Below are positions 42,031-51,737 of a DNA stretch of 64,000 nt, piece by piece. Each line of letters starts with the position of its first letter. Position 1 is the stretch's first letter. Source of the DNA: Pseudalkalibacillus sp051842935 (lineage in GTDB: Bacteria; Bacillota; Bacilli; Bacillales; Fictibacillaceae). The notes below the pieces were generated by a model, which saw nothing but the letters and a program-made list of their open reading frames with translations, made no database searches and was not told the DNA's origin. The stretch is from assembly GCF_051842935.1 (NCBI RefSeq), contig NZ_JBPXRR010000001.1, forward strand, positions 1,674,001-1,738,000. Direction: 5' to 3'. The position numbers and the translations under genes were made by a program.

Positions 42031-42597
42031 TTATCCTCCCTTTCGACTAATCAATTTTAGAACCTGGAGTCCATCACTTTCTCGGGAATCGTAGAATTGG
42101 CCAAATCTTCTAGAATACACCATTGGAATAGCCGTGAAGATTAATTCCCAAAATAAAAAAACAGAACTTGCAAATATTAAATAATCTATAAAAACATTTA
42201 AGTCTTTTAAATCTAATAAAAAAAAAGTAATTGTAATTACGAGCATCACAAGTGTAATTATAGGACCGGATAATAAGCTTGCAATTTTATATTTCTTAGA
42301 AAATTGATTCCAGTTAGATATAGTGAAACTGCCGTTAATTAATATAAGGGGAAATATCTTAAACCTTATCTTTCCTAACGTTATGATCATACGCCTAGAC
42401 AAACCTTTATAAGGTATTCCTAATTGTATGTATACTTTTTCTGATTGAGAATAAACAGGTAAAACGTGACCTAATTCATGGATCAACACAAACATTGGCC
42501 CTAAAATAAGGGTCACTAACGTTAAAACATACAAAAATTCTAAAATAGAACTCCCTCCTACCCTAACCTTCAACCCTACCGCAATAAATTTATACAA
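42031..42597 (-). CDS. M50-type membrane metalloprotease-like protein
   Basis: Up to 188 residues. The zinc site LIHELGHVLP (HExxH) near residue 39 lies within the first hydrophobic segment, and three more spans follow (SLLSGPIITLVMLVITITFF and a pair near the C-terminus), as in small site-2-protease-like proteins. The start is unclear: the listed start lacks a good ribosome site, whereas AGGAGGG lies seven bases before an ATT codon at 42546. Substrate unknown. Confidence 0.65.
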   Translation of the reverse strand: MYKFIAVGLKVRVGGSSILEFLYVLTLVTLILGPMFVLIHELGHVLPVYSQSEKVYIQLGIPYKGLSRRMIITLGKIRFKIFPLILINGSFTISNWNQFSKKYKIASLLSGPIITLVMLVITITFFLLDLKDLNVFIDYLIFASSVFLFWELIFTAIPMVYSRRFGQFYDSRESDGLQVLKLISRKGG

Positions 42598-42671
42598 AGC
42601 TATTCCCCTATTTTAAGAATAGCCCCCGTTTACGCAATAACAAATGATATTCTATTAATTAGCTGAATTAG

Positions 42672-43103
42672 TTAAGTAAGAGCCTTACCGTATCCAATAC
42701 TTTGAGCCTCAAAGCCCATACTTAAATAAAATTGGTGTGCATCCTTTCTCTCTTTACGATTTCCACTATTTAAAGCTATTGCATTAACACCTTGGTCTCT
42801 TGCCCAACTTTCGATTTCTTTCATCAACTTTTTTCCTATGCCTTTCCTTCTGTAATTTGAATCAACAACAAAAGCTACAATTCGAACATAAGAACCATCG
42901 TATTCGTAGAACAAATTAGTACATAATCCTGCCATTCCAACAAGATGATCCTCAAACTCTGCAACTAATGTATGATAGCATGTATGCGAAAAAATCTTTT
43001 CAAACCTCGGTTCAAATTGTTCTAATGTGGTTGGGTAACCAAGTTGTTCCATTAAAGAGACCATTTGTAGCGCATCTTCTTTTGTAGCTTCCCTAACTTT
43101 CAT
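42672..43103 (-). CDS. GNAT-family acetyltransferase
   Basis: About 143 residues from ATG 43103 (GGAGG seven to eight bases upstream). The family core is plain: REATKEDALQMVSLMEQLGY, IVAFVVDSNYRRKGIGKKLM (acetyl-CoA loop RRKGIG) and NRKERKDAHQFYLSMGF. Substrate unknown. Confidence 0.88.
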   Translation of the reverse strand: MKVREATKEDALQMVSLMEQLGYPTTLEQFEPRFEKIFSHTCYHTLVAEFEDHLVGMAGLCTNLFYEYDGSYVRIVAFVVDSNYRRKGIGKKLMKEIESWARDQGVNAIALNSGNRKERKDAHQFYLSMGFEAQSIGYGKALT

Positions 43104-43259
43104 ACATACCTCCATTAATGAATTCACCTTAGCCCTTCTATCACGGAGTTTACCTATGGAATTCTAAAACCCTGTTATTAAAATAGATGAAATAAAAGTC
43201 AGTATTCATATAGTATTATCTAAAACATGTACGTCAAAAGTGAAAAACTTAATACAAGT

Positions 43260-44300
43260 TCACCTGTTTTTATATTCTTTTTTGTAGGTTTTTATGATAT
43301 CCAGCATTAGTTTCGCTGCAACTCTATGTCCGACAAACTGATTAACTGTGCCAGTAAAATATAGATCCGTTTTAGGGTGATAAAATGCAAATGCACCAGA
43401 TTGACCCCAGTGTCCAATCAACCCTTCTTTTAGCTCTACTAATGAAATCGGCTGACTCGCTATCCCAACTCCATAATAAAATAATCCGGGACCAAAAAGG
43501 ATTCTCCAGCTTTTAAGCTCTTCAAAATCTTTTTTTGGAAAAAAGCGCCCATTAAAAAAAGCTTTTAAAAAAATCATTGTATCTTCTGCTGTGGAGACAA
43601 TACCACCTTCAGGTCCAATAGACGATATATAAACCGGCAAATGCAGTTTCTTATCTTTGTAATATAAATGAGCTGGTCCTGAATCGTTTACATCTTCATA
43701 CAAATACGTATTTCCTAAACTTAATTCGTTAAAAATTCGCTCTTTGAAGACCGTACGTATGTCTTTATCCGTTACGATTTCAATAATTTTTCCTAAAAGC
43801 TGAAAGTTTGTATCGGAGTATTGGGCCTTCTTTCCAGGTGCAAATTTAGGAGTCTTCCGTTTTGCGTGAGCAATCGTTCTATGAAAGCCCCATTCTTGAT
43901 CTTTTCCTGCTGTTAGTTCAGAAACGACTTCAGAAGAAAAATAATCTGGAATTCCTGATGTATTTGACATTAATTGTTTAATTGTAATTTCATTGGAGTA
44001 ATCAACATTTTTAAAGACATGGAGTTGATGAAGAATATCATCTGAGAGGTATCTTGATATTTTATCATCTAACTGAAGTTGCTTTTCAGCTCTTAATTCT
44101 AATAAGACAGCTGTAACGTATAATTTCGTTACACTTGCTATGAAGTAGGGTTGTTCTACTGTTAAGTTACCAGCACTACTTATTAGAGATAATGAGCCAT
44201 CACCTTTTTCAACACATATTACTGATCCAAAAATGTTCTTTTTTGACACAGCATTGGACGTAATGTCATCAATGTTGAAATCGTTGATTGATTTTATCAA
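43260..44300 (-). CDS. serine hydrolase of the class C beta-lactamase/DD-peptidase family
   Basis: A 346-residue protein with all three motifs of the penicillin-recognising fold: SxxK in FIASVTKLYVTAVLLE (Ser near 56), YxN in AQYSDTNFQLLGKI, and HxG in GLIGHWGQSGAF. No signal peptide is visible, so it is probably a cytoplasmic esterase or D-amino-peptidase-like enzyme rather than a secreted lactamase. Start is TTG with GGAGG seven bases upstream. AT-rich, stands alone at the right end of the accessory block. Confidence 0.85.
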   Translation of the reverse strand: MIKSINDFNIDDITSNAVSKKNIFGSVICVEKGDGSLSLISSAGNLTVEQPYFIASVTKLYVTAVLLELRAEKQLQLDDKISRYLSDDILHQLHVFKNVDYSNEITIKQLMSNTSGIPDYFSSEVVSELTAGKDQEWGFHRTIAHAKRKTPKFAPGKKAQYSDTNFQLLGKIIEIVTDKDIRTVFKERIFNELSLGNTYLYEDVNDSGPAHLYYKDKKLHLPVYISSIGPEGGIVSTAEDTMIFLKAFFNGRFFPKKDFEELKSWRILFGPGLFYYGVGIASQPISLVELKEGLIGHWGQSGAFAFYHPKTDLYFTGTVNQFVGHRVAAKLMLDIIKTYKKEYKNR

Positions 44301-44492
44301 TTTAAAACCTCCATATATTTTTTATAAAAGAAAGGGTATGAATGGTTCTTAGGAGGGATCTACTTTATTTGACTTATGTATGAATTCTGAACGTTTACTG
44401 AATAAACTAGGTTGCTCATTTGGTAAATTCTGATAATTATAACTAAATTGTAACATATGATCTCGAGTACAAAAATATTAATCCATAAGAAA

Positions 44493-44518
44493 AGCGCAAG
44501 CGAGGATTCGCTTGCGCT
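44493..44518 (-). terminator. terminator of the bkd operon
   Basis: AGCGCAAGCGA at 44493-44503 pairs perfectly with TCGCTTGCGCT at 44508-44518 around a four-base loop; four T follow on the minus strand. Confidence 0.8.
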
Positions 44519-44529
44519 GCTTTAAGTTA

Positions 44530-45870
44530 TTAATAGATGCTTGTGTTGTCTTTCGTTGTGTTTTCGACGATTTCTTTGACGCGGGAAAGGAATCTTCCAC
44601 AGATCAATCCGTCGAGTACACGGTGGTCGAGTGACATACAGAGGTTTACCATGTCACGTACGGCAATCATGCCATTATCCATGACCACTGGTCGTTTCAC
44701 GATCGATTCAACCGATAGGATCGCTGCTTGCGGGTAGTTGATGATCGGCGTAGATTGGATGGAACCGAATGAACCCGTGTTGTTCACTGTAAATGTTCCG
44801 CCCTTCATGTCGTCACCGGAAAGTTTTCCAGTGCGGACTTTAGTCGCCAAGTCATTCACTTCACGTGCAATACCCTTGATGCTCTTCTCATCCGCATTCT
44901 TGATGACTGGAACGAAGAGAGAATCATCCGTAGCAACCGCAATTGAGATGTTGATGTCTTTCTTCTGTACGATCTTGTCGCCTGCCCACATGGAGTTGAT
45001 CATAGGGAATTCTTTCAGTGCTTCAACGACAGCTTTGATGAAGAAAGGAAGGAATGTGATGTTGTATCCTTCTTTCGATTTGAAGTCGCCTTTCACACTG
45101 TTTCGATATTCCACAAGGTTCGTTACGTCGACTTCCATCATCATCCATGCGTGTGGTGCTTCATGCTTACTGCGGACCATGTTGTCAGCAATCGCACGAC
45201 GGACGCCGCTTATAGGAATCTCGACATCACCTGGTTCTACCGGGATGTTCATCGGTTTAGAAGCTGGCTTGGATGCTGCAGCAGCTGCTGGAGCTTCCGC
45301 TTGTGGTGCTGCTGCTTTTTCTGGTGCAGGAGCTGCCTCTTCCTTCGGCTTGTCGCCAGCCTTCGGAATGTTACCCGATTCAATCAACTTCTGAAGGTCT
45401 TTACGAGTAATACGTCCTTCGCGGCCAGAACCTTCGACTTGCTCAAGGTCGATGTCGTGCTCTTGAGCGAGCATCATAACAGCCGGAGAATAACGGACTT
45501 TACCGTTTTTCGGTTGCTTCGGCTTTTCTTTCTGAGGTGCTTGTTCTTTAGGTGCATCTTCAGCAGAAGCATCTTCTACTGGATCAGCTTCTACAGGAGC
45601 CTCTTCCTTCGCTTCAGCACCCGCTCCGCCTTCTGTTTCGATGTAGCAGACGAGCTCTCCTACTTCAAGCGTATCTCCTTCTCCTGCAACAAGTTCCTTG
45701 ATTGTACCTGTGTAGGATGAAGGGATTTCTGCGTTTACTTTATCAGTCATAACTTCCGCAATTGGATCATACTTTTTTACTTCGTCTCCAACTTGAACGA
45801 GCCACTTACTGATGGTACCTTCTGTTACACTCTCACCAAGCTGGGGCATGGTTATTTTTTCTGTTGCCAT
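44530..45870 (-). CDS. bkdB: branched-chain 2-oxo acid dehydrogenase E2 (dihydrolipoamide acyltransferase)
   Basis: A 446-residue E2 core of the BKD complex, passing branched acyl groups from lipoamide to CoA. Lipoyl domain residues 1-78 with lipoyl-lysine K44 in VMTDKVNAE; Ala/Pro/Glu-rich linker; peripheral subunit-binding domain YSPAVMMLAQEHDIDLEQVE near 127-146; second Ala/Pro linker (near 175-205); catalytic domain with LDHRVLDG near the end. AAGGAGGG precedes the ATG. Last gene of the operon. Confidence 0.95.
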   Translation of the reverse strand: MATEKITMPQLGESVTEGTISKWLVQVGDEVKKYDPIAEVMTDKVNAEIPSSYTGTIKELVAGEGDTLEVGELVCYIETEGGAGAEAKEEAPVEADPVEDASAEDAPKEQAPQKEKPKQPKNGKVRYSPAVMMLAQEHDIDLEQVEGSGREGRITRKDLQKLIESGNIPKAGDKPKEEAAPAPEKAAAPQAEAPAAAAASKPASKPMNIPVEPGDVEIPISGVRRAIADNMVRSKHEAPHAWMMMEVDVTNLVEYRNSVKGDFKSKEGYNITFLPFFIKAVVEALKEFPMINSMWAGDKIVQKKDINISIAVATDDSLFVPVIKNADEKSIKGIAREVNDLATKVRTGKLSGDDMKGGTFTVNNTGSFGSIQSTPIINYPQAAILSVESIVKRPVVMDNGMIAVRDMVNLCMSLDHRVLDGLICGRFLSRVKEIVENTTKDNTSIY

Positions 45871-45890
45871 TTTGTTTCCCTCCTTGGAGA

Positions 45891-46874
45891 TTAAAATTCT
45901 GCTAGATCACGCATCGCTTTTTCAACTTTATCTGGGTTGATCATGAAGTGTTTTTCCATAGTTGGTGCATAAGGCATTGCCGGTACGTCTGGTCCAGCAA
46001 GACGTTGGATTGGTGCATCCAATTCGAATAGGCAGTTCTCTGCAATGATGGCAGAAACTTCACTCACGATGCTTCCTTCTTTGTTGTCTTCTGTTACGAG
46101 CAATACTTTACCTGTCTTGGAAGCTGCCTCGATGATCGCTTCTTTATCCAATGGATAAACGGTACGAAGGTCAAGCACGTGTGCAGAATAGCCGTCTTTT
46201 TCAAGCTTTTCAGCTGCTTGAAGTGCAAAGTGGACAGCCAATCCGTAAGTGATGACGGTAATGTCTTCACCTTCACGTTTCACATCCGCTTTTCCGATCG
46301 GTAGTGTGTAATCGTCTTCCGGAACTTCTCCCTTAATCAGACGGTAAGCACGCTTGTGCTCGAAGAATAAGACAGGATCGTCGTCACGGATTGCCGCTTT
46401 CAATAATCCTTTTACATCATAAGGTGTTGAAGGCATGACGATCTTCAAACCTGGTATATTCGCAAAAAGTGCTTCAACGGACTGAGAGTGATAAAGCGCA
46501 CCGTGAACTCCCCCACCGTATGGCGCACGGATTGTCAACGGGCAGTGCCAATCGTTGTTGGAACGGTAGCGGATTTTCGCTGCTTCCGAAACGATCTGGT
46601 TCACTGCAGGCATGATGAAGTCCGCAAATTGCATCTCAGCAACTGGACGCATACCGTACATTGCAGCTCCGATACCAACTCCAGCAATCGCAGATTCTGC
46701 GAGTGGTGTATCGATGACACGATCTTCACCGAATTGTTCATGAAGACCTGCAGTGGCACGGAATACTCCGCCTCGCACACCGACGTCTTCTCCAAGTACG
46801 AATACTTTGTTGTCACGTTCCATTTCTTCACGTAAAGCTTGGGTTACTGCATCTATATAAGAAATTACTGGCAT
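45891..46874 (-). CDS. bkdAB: branched-chain 2-oxo acid dehydrogenase E1 beta
   Basis: A 327-residue E1 beta subunit; with BkdAA it decarboxylates branched 2-oxo acids using thiamine diphosphate. VFVLGEDVGVRGGVFRAT near residues 24-41 and the FADFIMPAVNQIVSEAAKIR stretch near 83-102 are typical; the C-terminal transketolase-like domain includes LLVTEDNKEGSIVSEV. Gap of twelve bases from bkdAA. Confidence 0.94.
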   Translation of the reverse strand: MPVISYIDAVTQALREEMERDNKVFVLGEDVGVRGGVFRATAGLHEQFGEDRVIDTPLAESAIAGVGIGAAMYGMRPVAEMQFADFIMPAVNQIVSEAAKIRYRSNNDWHCPLTIRAPYGGGVHGALYHSQSVEALFANIPGLKIVMPSTPYDVKGLLKAAIRDDDPVLFFEHKRAYRLIKGEVPEDDYTLPIGKADVKREGEDITVITYGLAVHFALQAAEKLEKDGYSAHVLDLRTVYPLDKEAIIEAASKTGKVLLVTEDNKEGSIVSEVSAIIAENCLFELDAPIQRLAGPDVPAMPYAPTMEKHFMINPDKVEKAMRDLAEF

Positions 46875-46886
46875 ATGTTCGTCCCC

Positions 46887-47879
46887 CTATTCCGCATACA
46901 CGTATTTGAGCGCACTTTCAGCGTCAGCATACGGTGCTTCTTCAGCATAATCCGTCGCTTCGTCCACTTCTTTATCAATGCGTTCAGTGAGTTCTTTCGC
47001 CTTTTCTTCCGTTAAAATCCCCATTTCCTCGAGGTATTTCTTGAAAGTGATCAAAGCGTCTTTCTGTTTCGCTTCCTCAACCTCTTCACGCTCACGATAA
47101 GCACGGTCGTCATCATCACTGGAGTGAGGAGTCAGACGGTAAGAAACGGTTTCAATCAAGGATGGACCTTCACCACGACGTCCACGGTCAGCCGCTTCTT
47201 TCACTGCCTCATAGACTGCAAGTGGGTCGTTTCCATCAACCGTCACACCTGGCATTCCATAACCGATTGCACGGTCGGATACTTTTTCACAAGCCAATTG
47301 CTTGGAAACCGGAATAGAGATTGCGTACTTATTGTTTTCACACATGAAGATGACCGGAAGCTTATGTACTCCCGCAAAGTTGGCAGATTCGTGGAAATCA
47401 CCTTGGTTGGATGAACCTTCACCGAATGTTGTGAACGTCACAAGGTCTTTGCCTTCCATCTTACCTGCTAACGCAATACCGACAGCATGTCCCACTTGTG
47501 TTGTAACTGGAGAAGATCCAGTAACAATGCGGTTCTTCTTTTGACCGAAGTGACCTGGCATTTGACGACCGCCAGAGTTCGGATCTTCCGCTTTCGCAAA
47601 TCCTGAAAGCATCAAGTCACGTGCAGTCATACCGAAGTGAAGAACAACGCCCATATCACGGTAGTATGGAAGGACATAATCCTTTTCTTTATCCAATGCC
47701 ATCGCAGCACCAACTTGAGCTGCCTCTTGTCCTTGACAAGAGATGACAAATGGAATTTTACCAGCACGGTTCAAGAGCCACATTCTTTCATCGATCTTTC
47801 TAGCCATTAACATCGTTTCATACATTTTCAATACATCTTCATCAGATAAACCTAATCTTTCATGACGATTTTCGGCCAT
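46887..47879 (-). CDS. bkdAA: branched-chain 2-oxo acid dehydrogenase E1 alpha
   Basis: A 330-residue E1 alpha subunit, the same length as in B. subtilis. The ThDP-binding segment starts TTFGEGSSNQGDFHES near residue 150 and continues to CENNKYAIS; SYRLTPHSSDDDDRAYR is the phosphorylation-loop equivalent. ATG 47879 follows AGGAGGG; a GTG directly before it is less likely. Confidence 0.94.
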   Translation of the reverse strand: MAENRHERLGLSDEDVLKMYETMLMARKIDERMWLLNRAGKIPFVISCQGQEAAQVGAAMALDKEKDYVLPYYRDMGVVLHFGMTARDLMLSGFAKAEDPNSGGRQMPGHFGQKKNRIVTGSSPVTTQVGHAVGIALAGKMEGKDLVTFTTFGEGSSNQGDFHESANFAGVHKLPVIFMCENNKYAISIPVSKQLACEKVSDRAIGYGMPGVTVDGNDPLAVYEAVKEAADRGRRGEGPSLIETVSYRLTPHSSDDDDRAYREREEVEEAKQKDALITFKKYLEEMGILTEEKAKELTERIDKEVDEATDYAEEAPYADAESALKYVYAE

Positions 47880-47906
47880 CACATTACCCTCCTTAAGAGT
47901 CTTCCT

Positions 47907-49328
47907 TTAGTTATGAATCGCTTTCCCATCAACAGCGAGTGCAGCTTCCCCGATGACTTCTGATAGAGTCGGGTGAGGATGGACAGAGTGAGCGATTTCC
48001 CAAGGTGTTGCATCTAATACTTTCGCTAGACCAGCTTCGGAAATCATATCCGTTACATGCGGTCCGATCATATGGACACCTAAAAGGTCATTGGTTTCTT
48101 TATCGGCAATCAATTTGACGAAACCATCGGATTGACCGTAAACAAGCGCTTTACCGATTCCTTTGAAAGAGAACTTACCGACTTTCACGTCGTATCCTTG
48201 TTCTTTTGCTTCATCTTCTGTCAAACCGACACTTGCCATTTCAGGGTTTGAGTAGATACATTTTGAAATCGTTGTATAATCCATTGGATGTGGATTGTTC
48301 TCAGTCATGTGCTCAACAGCTGCAATCCCTTCATGGGACGCAACATGTGCCAATTGCAATCCACCGATGACATCTCCGATTGCATAAATGTGGGAGTCCT
48401 TCGTCTGGAAGTATTCGTTTACTTGGATTGCACCTTTTTCCACTTGGATTTCTGTGTTTTGAAGACCGATGTCTTCAACGTTCGGCTGACGTCCAACAGA
48501 CACGAGCAATTTATCAGCAGAGAAGGATTTTTCTTCTCCTTTATGTTCTGCCTTGATTGTAACGCCTTCACCTTTTTCAAGTGTTTCAGGCAATACTTTC
48601 GCGCCAGTGACGATGTTGACACCCTTCTTCTTCAAGATGCGCGTCGCTTCTTTCGAGATTTCCTTGTCTTCTGTCGGTACGATACGATCTGCGTATTCTA
48701 AAACCGTTACGTCTAATCCGAAATCGATGAACATGGAAGCCCACTCGATCCCGATGACGCCACCCCCGACGATGATGATGGAAGATGGAAGCTCTTGAAG
48801 CTCCAATGCTTCGTCAGAAGTCATCACGAGGTCTCCATCAACTTCAAGTCCAGGCAATGTTCTTGGACGTGAACCTGTAGATACGAGAAGGTTCTTCGGT
48901 ACGAGGATCACGTTTTCATCTCCGTTGTTGAACTCGACAGAAACGGCTCCTGGCATCGGAGAAAAGATGGATGGTCCTAGAATTCGTCCATGACCTTCGA
49001 ATACATCGATTTTCCCTTTTTTCATCAGGTGTTGGACACCCTTATGGAGCTGATCGATGATACCTTGTTTACGTTGTTGGACTCTTTCGAAGTTAAGAGC
49101 AACGTCTTTCGCGATGACTCCGAATTCTTCACCTTTTTTCGCTGTAGCAAAGACTTCTGCACTTCGAAGTAATGCTTTACTCGGGATACATCCTTTATGT
49201 AGGCACGTTCCGCCTAGCTTACCTTTTTCTACAATCGCAACGGATAATCCAAGCTGGGATGCTCGAATCGCTGCTACATATCCGCCTGTTCCTCCACCGA
49301 GGATGACGAGATCATAATTCTCAGCCAT
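47907..49328 (-). CDS. lpdV: dihydrolipoyl dehydrogenase of the BKD complex
   Basis: A 473-residue flavoprotein (E3) reoxidising dihydrolipoamide with NAD. FAD-binding GGGTGG at residues 11-16, redox disulfide C42-C47 in GGTCLHKGCIPSKALL, NAD-binding VGGGVIGIEWASMF near 178-191, second FAD segment IYAIGDVIGG, and the C-terminal active-site HPHPTLSE. Third from the start codon side of the E1-E2-E3 set; AAAGGGG precedes the ATG. Confidence 0.95.
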   Translation of the reverse strand: MAENYDLVILGGGTGGYVAAIRASQLGLSVAIVEKGKLGGTCLHKGCIPSKALLRSAEVFATAKKGEEFGVIAKDVALNFERVQQRKQGIIDQLHKGVQHLMKKGKIDVFEGHGRILGPSIFSPMPGAVSVEFNNGDENVILVPKNLLVSTGSRPRTLPGLEVDGDLVMTSDEALELQELPSSIIIVGGGVIGIEWASMFIDFGLDVTVLEYADRIVPTEDKEISKEATRILKKKGVNIVTGAKVLPETLEKGEGVTIKAEHKGEEKSFSADKLLVSVGRQPNVEDIGLQNTEIQVEKGAIQVNEYFQTKDSHIYAIGDVIGGLQLAHVASHEGIAAVEHMTENNPHPMDYTTISKCIYSNPEMASVGLTEDEAKEQGYDVKVGKFSFKGIGKALVYGQSDGFVKLIADKETNDLLGVHMIGPHVTDMISEAGLAKVLDATPWEIAHSVHPHPTLSEVIGEAALAVDGKAIHN

Positions 49329-49345
49329 GATTCATTCCCCTTTCG

Positions 49346-50449
49346 TTAAATGCTCTGTTTGACTGGTTGATTCGGGTACACTTTCGGCTCTTCTTCGCCG
49401 CGTAGGACACGCAGTCCACCTTCAGCAAGAGCTTGTAGTTCATTCTCACCCGGTTGTACGATAACGTCGCTGATCCATTCAATGCGCTCTGTAATCAAGT
49501 TCACGAATTCTTTTCCGTAAGCAAGTCCACCCGTCAAAACGATGGCATCGACTTTACCATGTAAAACGGCACTTGCCGCACCGATTTCTTTCGCGACTTG
49601 ATACGCCATTGCATCATAGACCAACTTCGCTTTCTCATCGCCTTCTTCAATCCGCTTCTCGACTTCAACGGCATCGTTCGTTCCGAGGTAACCAACAAAT
49701 CCAGCGTTACCAACTAGTTTTTTCATAATTTCCTCAGCATAGTACTCTCCTGAAAAGCACATGGAAACGAGATCTCCAACAGGGACTGTACCTGCTCTTT
49801 CCGGTGAAAATGGTCCTTCCCCGTGAAGTCCGTTGTTTACATCGATGACTTTGCCTTGTTCATGAACACCTACTGTGATTCCTCCACCCATGTGGGTCAC
49901 AATGAGGCGCAACTCTTCATATGGTCTACCCAATTGTTTCGCTACTCTTCGGGCAACCGCCTTTTGATTCAGTGCATGGAAAATACTTTTCCGTTCAATC
50001 TCAGGGACACCAGAAACTCGTGCCAGCGGTGCCAATTCGTCAACAACGACAGGGTCTACGATGTATGACGGAATGTTTAACCCCTGGGCAATCTCAAAAG
50101 CGATGATTCCACCGAGGTTTGAGGCATGCTCCCCAGAGTATCCCTTTCGGAGGTCTTCGAGCATCATGTCATTGACATCATATGTTCCGCCCTCGATTGG
50201 ACGAAGGAGGCCACCACGGCCGACGACCGCACTTAATTTAGAAACATTGATACCTTCGTGATCCAATGTTTCCAATATGACATTTTTACGGAACTCATAT
50301 TGATCGATGATGTGTTCGAAAGCTTTGATTTCTTCGCTGTCGTGTCGAATGGTTTTTTCAAACACGGAGCGTTCATCATCAAATATTCCGATCTTGGTTG
50401 ATGTGGACCCAGGATTAATTACCAGTAATCGATATTCTCTTTGTTGCAA
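49346..50449 (-). CDS. buk: branched-chain-fatty-acid/butyrate kinase
   Basis: About 367 residues of the acetokinase fold: VINPGSTSTKIGIFDDE near the N-terminus binds phosphate, and VTHMGGGITVGVHE with VLTGGLAYGKEF are the adenosine motifs. It converts branched acyl-phosphate plus ADP to acid and ATP (or the reverse) together with Ptb. Start chosen as TTG 50449, seven bases after GGAGGG; a frame from ATG 50464 overlaps that site. Confidence 0.93.
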   Translation of the reverse strand: MQQREYRLLVINPGSTSTKIGIFDDERSVFEKTIRHDSEEIKAFEHIIDQYEFRKNVILETLDHEGINVSKLSAVVGRGGLLRPIEGGTYDVNDMMLEDLRKGYSGEHASNLGGIIAFEIAQGLNIPSYIVDPVVVDELAPLARVSGVPEIERKSIFHALNQKAVARRVAKQLGRPYEELRLIVTHMGGGITVGVHEQGKVIDVNNGLHGEGPFSPERAGTVPVGDLVSMCFSGEYYAEEIMKKLVGNAGFVGYLGTNDAVEVEKRIEEGDEKAKLVYDAMAYQVAKEIGAASAVLHGKVDAIVLTGGLAYGKEFVNLITERIEWISDVIVQPGENELQALAEGGLRVLRGEEEPKVYPNQPVKQSI

Positions 50450-50572
50450 AACGGAACCCTCCATTGATGACTCTATAATGATTCATTTTTTTCATCTCCA
50501 CTCCTATGCTCCCCTTAATCTTAGGATTTAACAGGAAGAGCCTAGAAGATAGAGTTTCTTGATACTTTTAAA

Positions 50573-51676
50573 TTATTGACCGAGACGTTGTGATAGGATG
50601 TGTCGGTCGTTCAACAAGAATTGGCTTCTAGAGTTCTTGTTGCGCTCAATACGTTCTTCAGCAAGACGGTCCGCAGCTAGATATGTCGGGATGTTGTCTC
50701 GCTTGGAGATTTCAAATACACGTGCGATGTTGTCGTAGATCAATTCTACTTTCTTCATTGCGCGGTCATGGTTGTAACCGTTCAATTCATCCGCTACGTT
50801 GATGACTCCACCAGCGTTGATGACATAGTCTGGTGCATACGCGATACCCATTTCATGAATTTGGTCACCGTGCTTCGTGTCTTTCAATTGGTTGTTCGCT
50901 GCACCTGCGATGACTTTCGCTTTCAATTGTGGAATCGTTTCGTCGTTGATTGTCGCTCCAAGTGCACATGGTGCATAGATGTCGCAATCTACTGAGTAGA
51001 TGTCTTCTGTATCAACTGCTTTTGCTCCAAATTCGTCTACCGCACGTTGAACCGCTTCTTTATTGATGTCTGTCACGATCAATTGTGCGCCTTCTTCGTG
51101 TAGGTGTTTACACATGTTATAAGCAACGTTTCCAACACCTTGTACTGCGATGACTTTTCCTTCTAGCGAATCCGTACCGAATGCTTCCTTCGCTGCAGCT
51201 TTCATTCCGCGATATACGCCATAAGCTGTTACAGGAGATGGGTTACCGGAAGAACCGAATGCAGGGGATACACCTGTTACGAATTCAGTTTCCTGACGGA
51301 TCAGATCCATATCCGCTACTGTCGTACCAACGTCCTCAGCCGTTATGTAGCGACCGTTCAATCCTTGGATGTAACGTCCGAATGCACGGAACATTTCTTC
51401 GTTCTTATCCGTACGTGGATCGCCGATGATAACTGTCTTACCGCCACCAAGGTTCAGACCTGCTGCTGCGTTTTTATAAGTCATACCTTTCGCAAGACGA
51501 AGTGCATCTTCAATTGCAGCGTCTTCGTTTTCGTATGTCCACATTCTTGTACCACCAAGTGCAGGACCTAATGTTGTATCGTGAATACAGATGATTGCTT
51601 TCAATCCAGATTGTTTGTCCTGACAAATCACCAGTTGCTCGTAATCGTATGTCTCCATATACTTGAAAATTTCCAT
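50573..51676 (-). CDS. bcd: leucine (branched-chain amino acid) dehydrogenase
   Basis: A 367-residue NAD-dependent oxidative deaminase of Leu, Ile and Val supplying 2-oxo acids to the BKD complex. Catalytic lysines K68 and K80 sit exactly as in characterised enzymes (GMTYKNAAAGLNLGGGK); the NAD fold has GKVIAVQGVGNVAYNM near 175-190. AAGGAGG precedes the ATG. Confidence 0.95.
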   Translation of the reverse strand: MEIFKYMETYDYEQLVICQDKQSGLKAIICIHDTTLGPALGGTRMWTYENEDAAIEDALRLAKGMTYKNAAAGLNLGGGKTVIIGDPRTDKNEEMFRAFGRYIQGLNGRYITAEDVGTTVADMDLIRQETEFVTGVSPAFGSSGNPSPVTAYGVYRGMKAAAKEAFGTDSLEGKVIAVQGVGNVAYNMCKHLHEEGAQLIVTDINKEAVQRAVDEFGAKAVDTEDIYSVDCDIYAPCALGATINDETIPQLKAKVIAGAANNQLKDTKHGDQIHEMGIAYAPDYVINAGGVINVADELNGYNHDRAMKKVELIYDNIARVFEISKRDNIPTYLAADRLAEERIERNKNSRSQFLLNDRHILSQRLGQ

Positions 51677-51737
51677 TATAAATTCCTCCTTGGGATAATC
51701 AAATCTATCTATTAATGAAGGTCATTAACTTGACCTG

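Noticed and set aside
43260..44300. Secreted beta-lactamase resistance gene
   Set aside because: The catalytic motifs fit, but there is no signal peptide, so a cytoplasmic serine hydrolase is more likely.
44738..45394. A 218-codon + strand open frame
   Set aside because: Antisense to bkdB; its Ala/Gly-rich end mirrors the E2 linker. No ribosome site.
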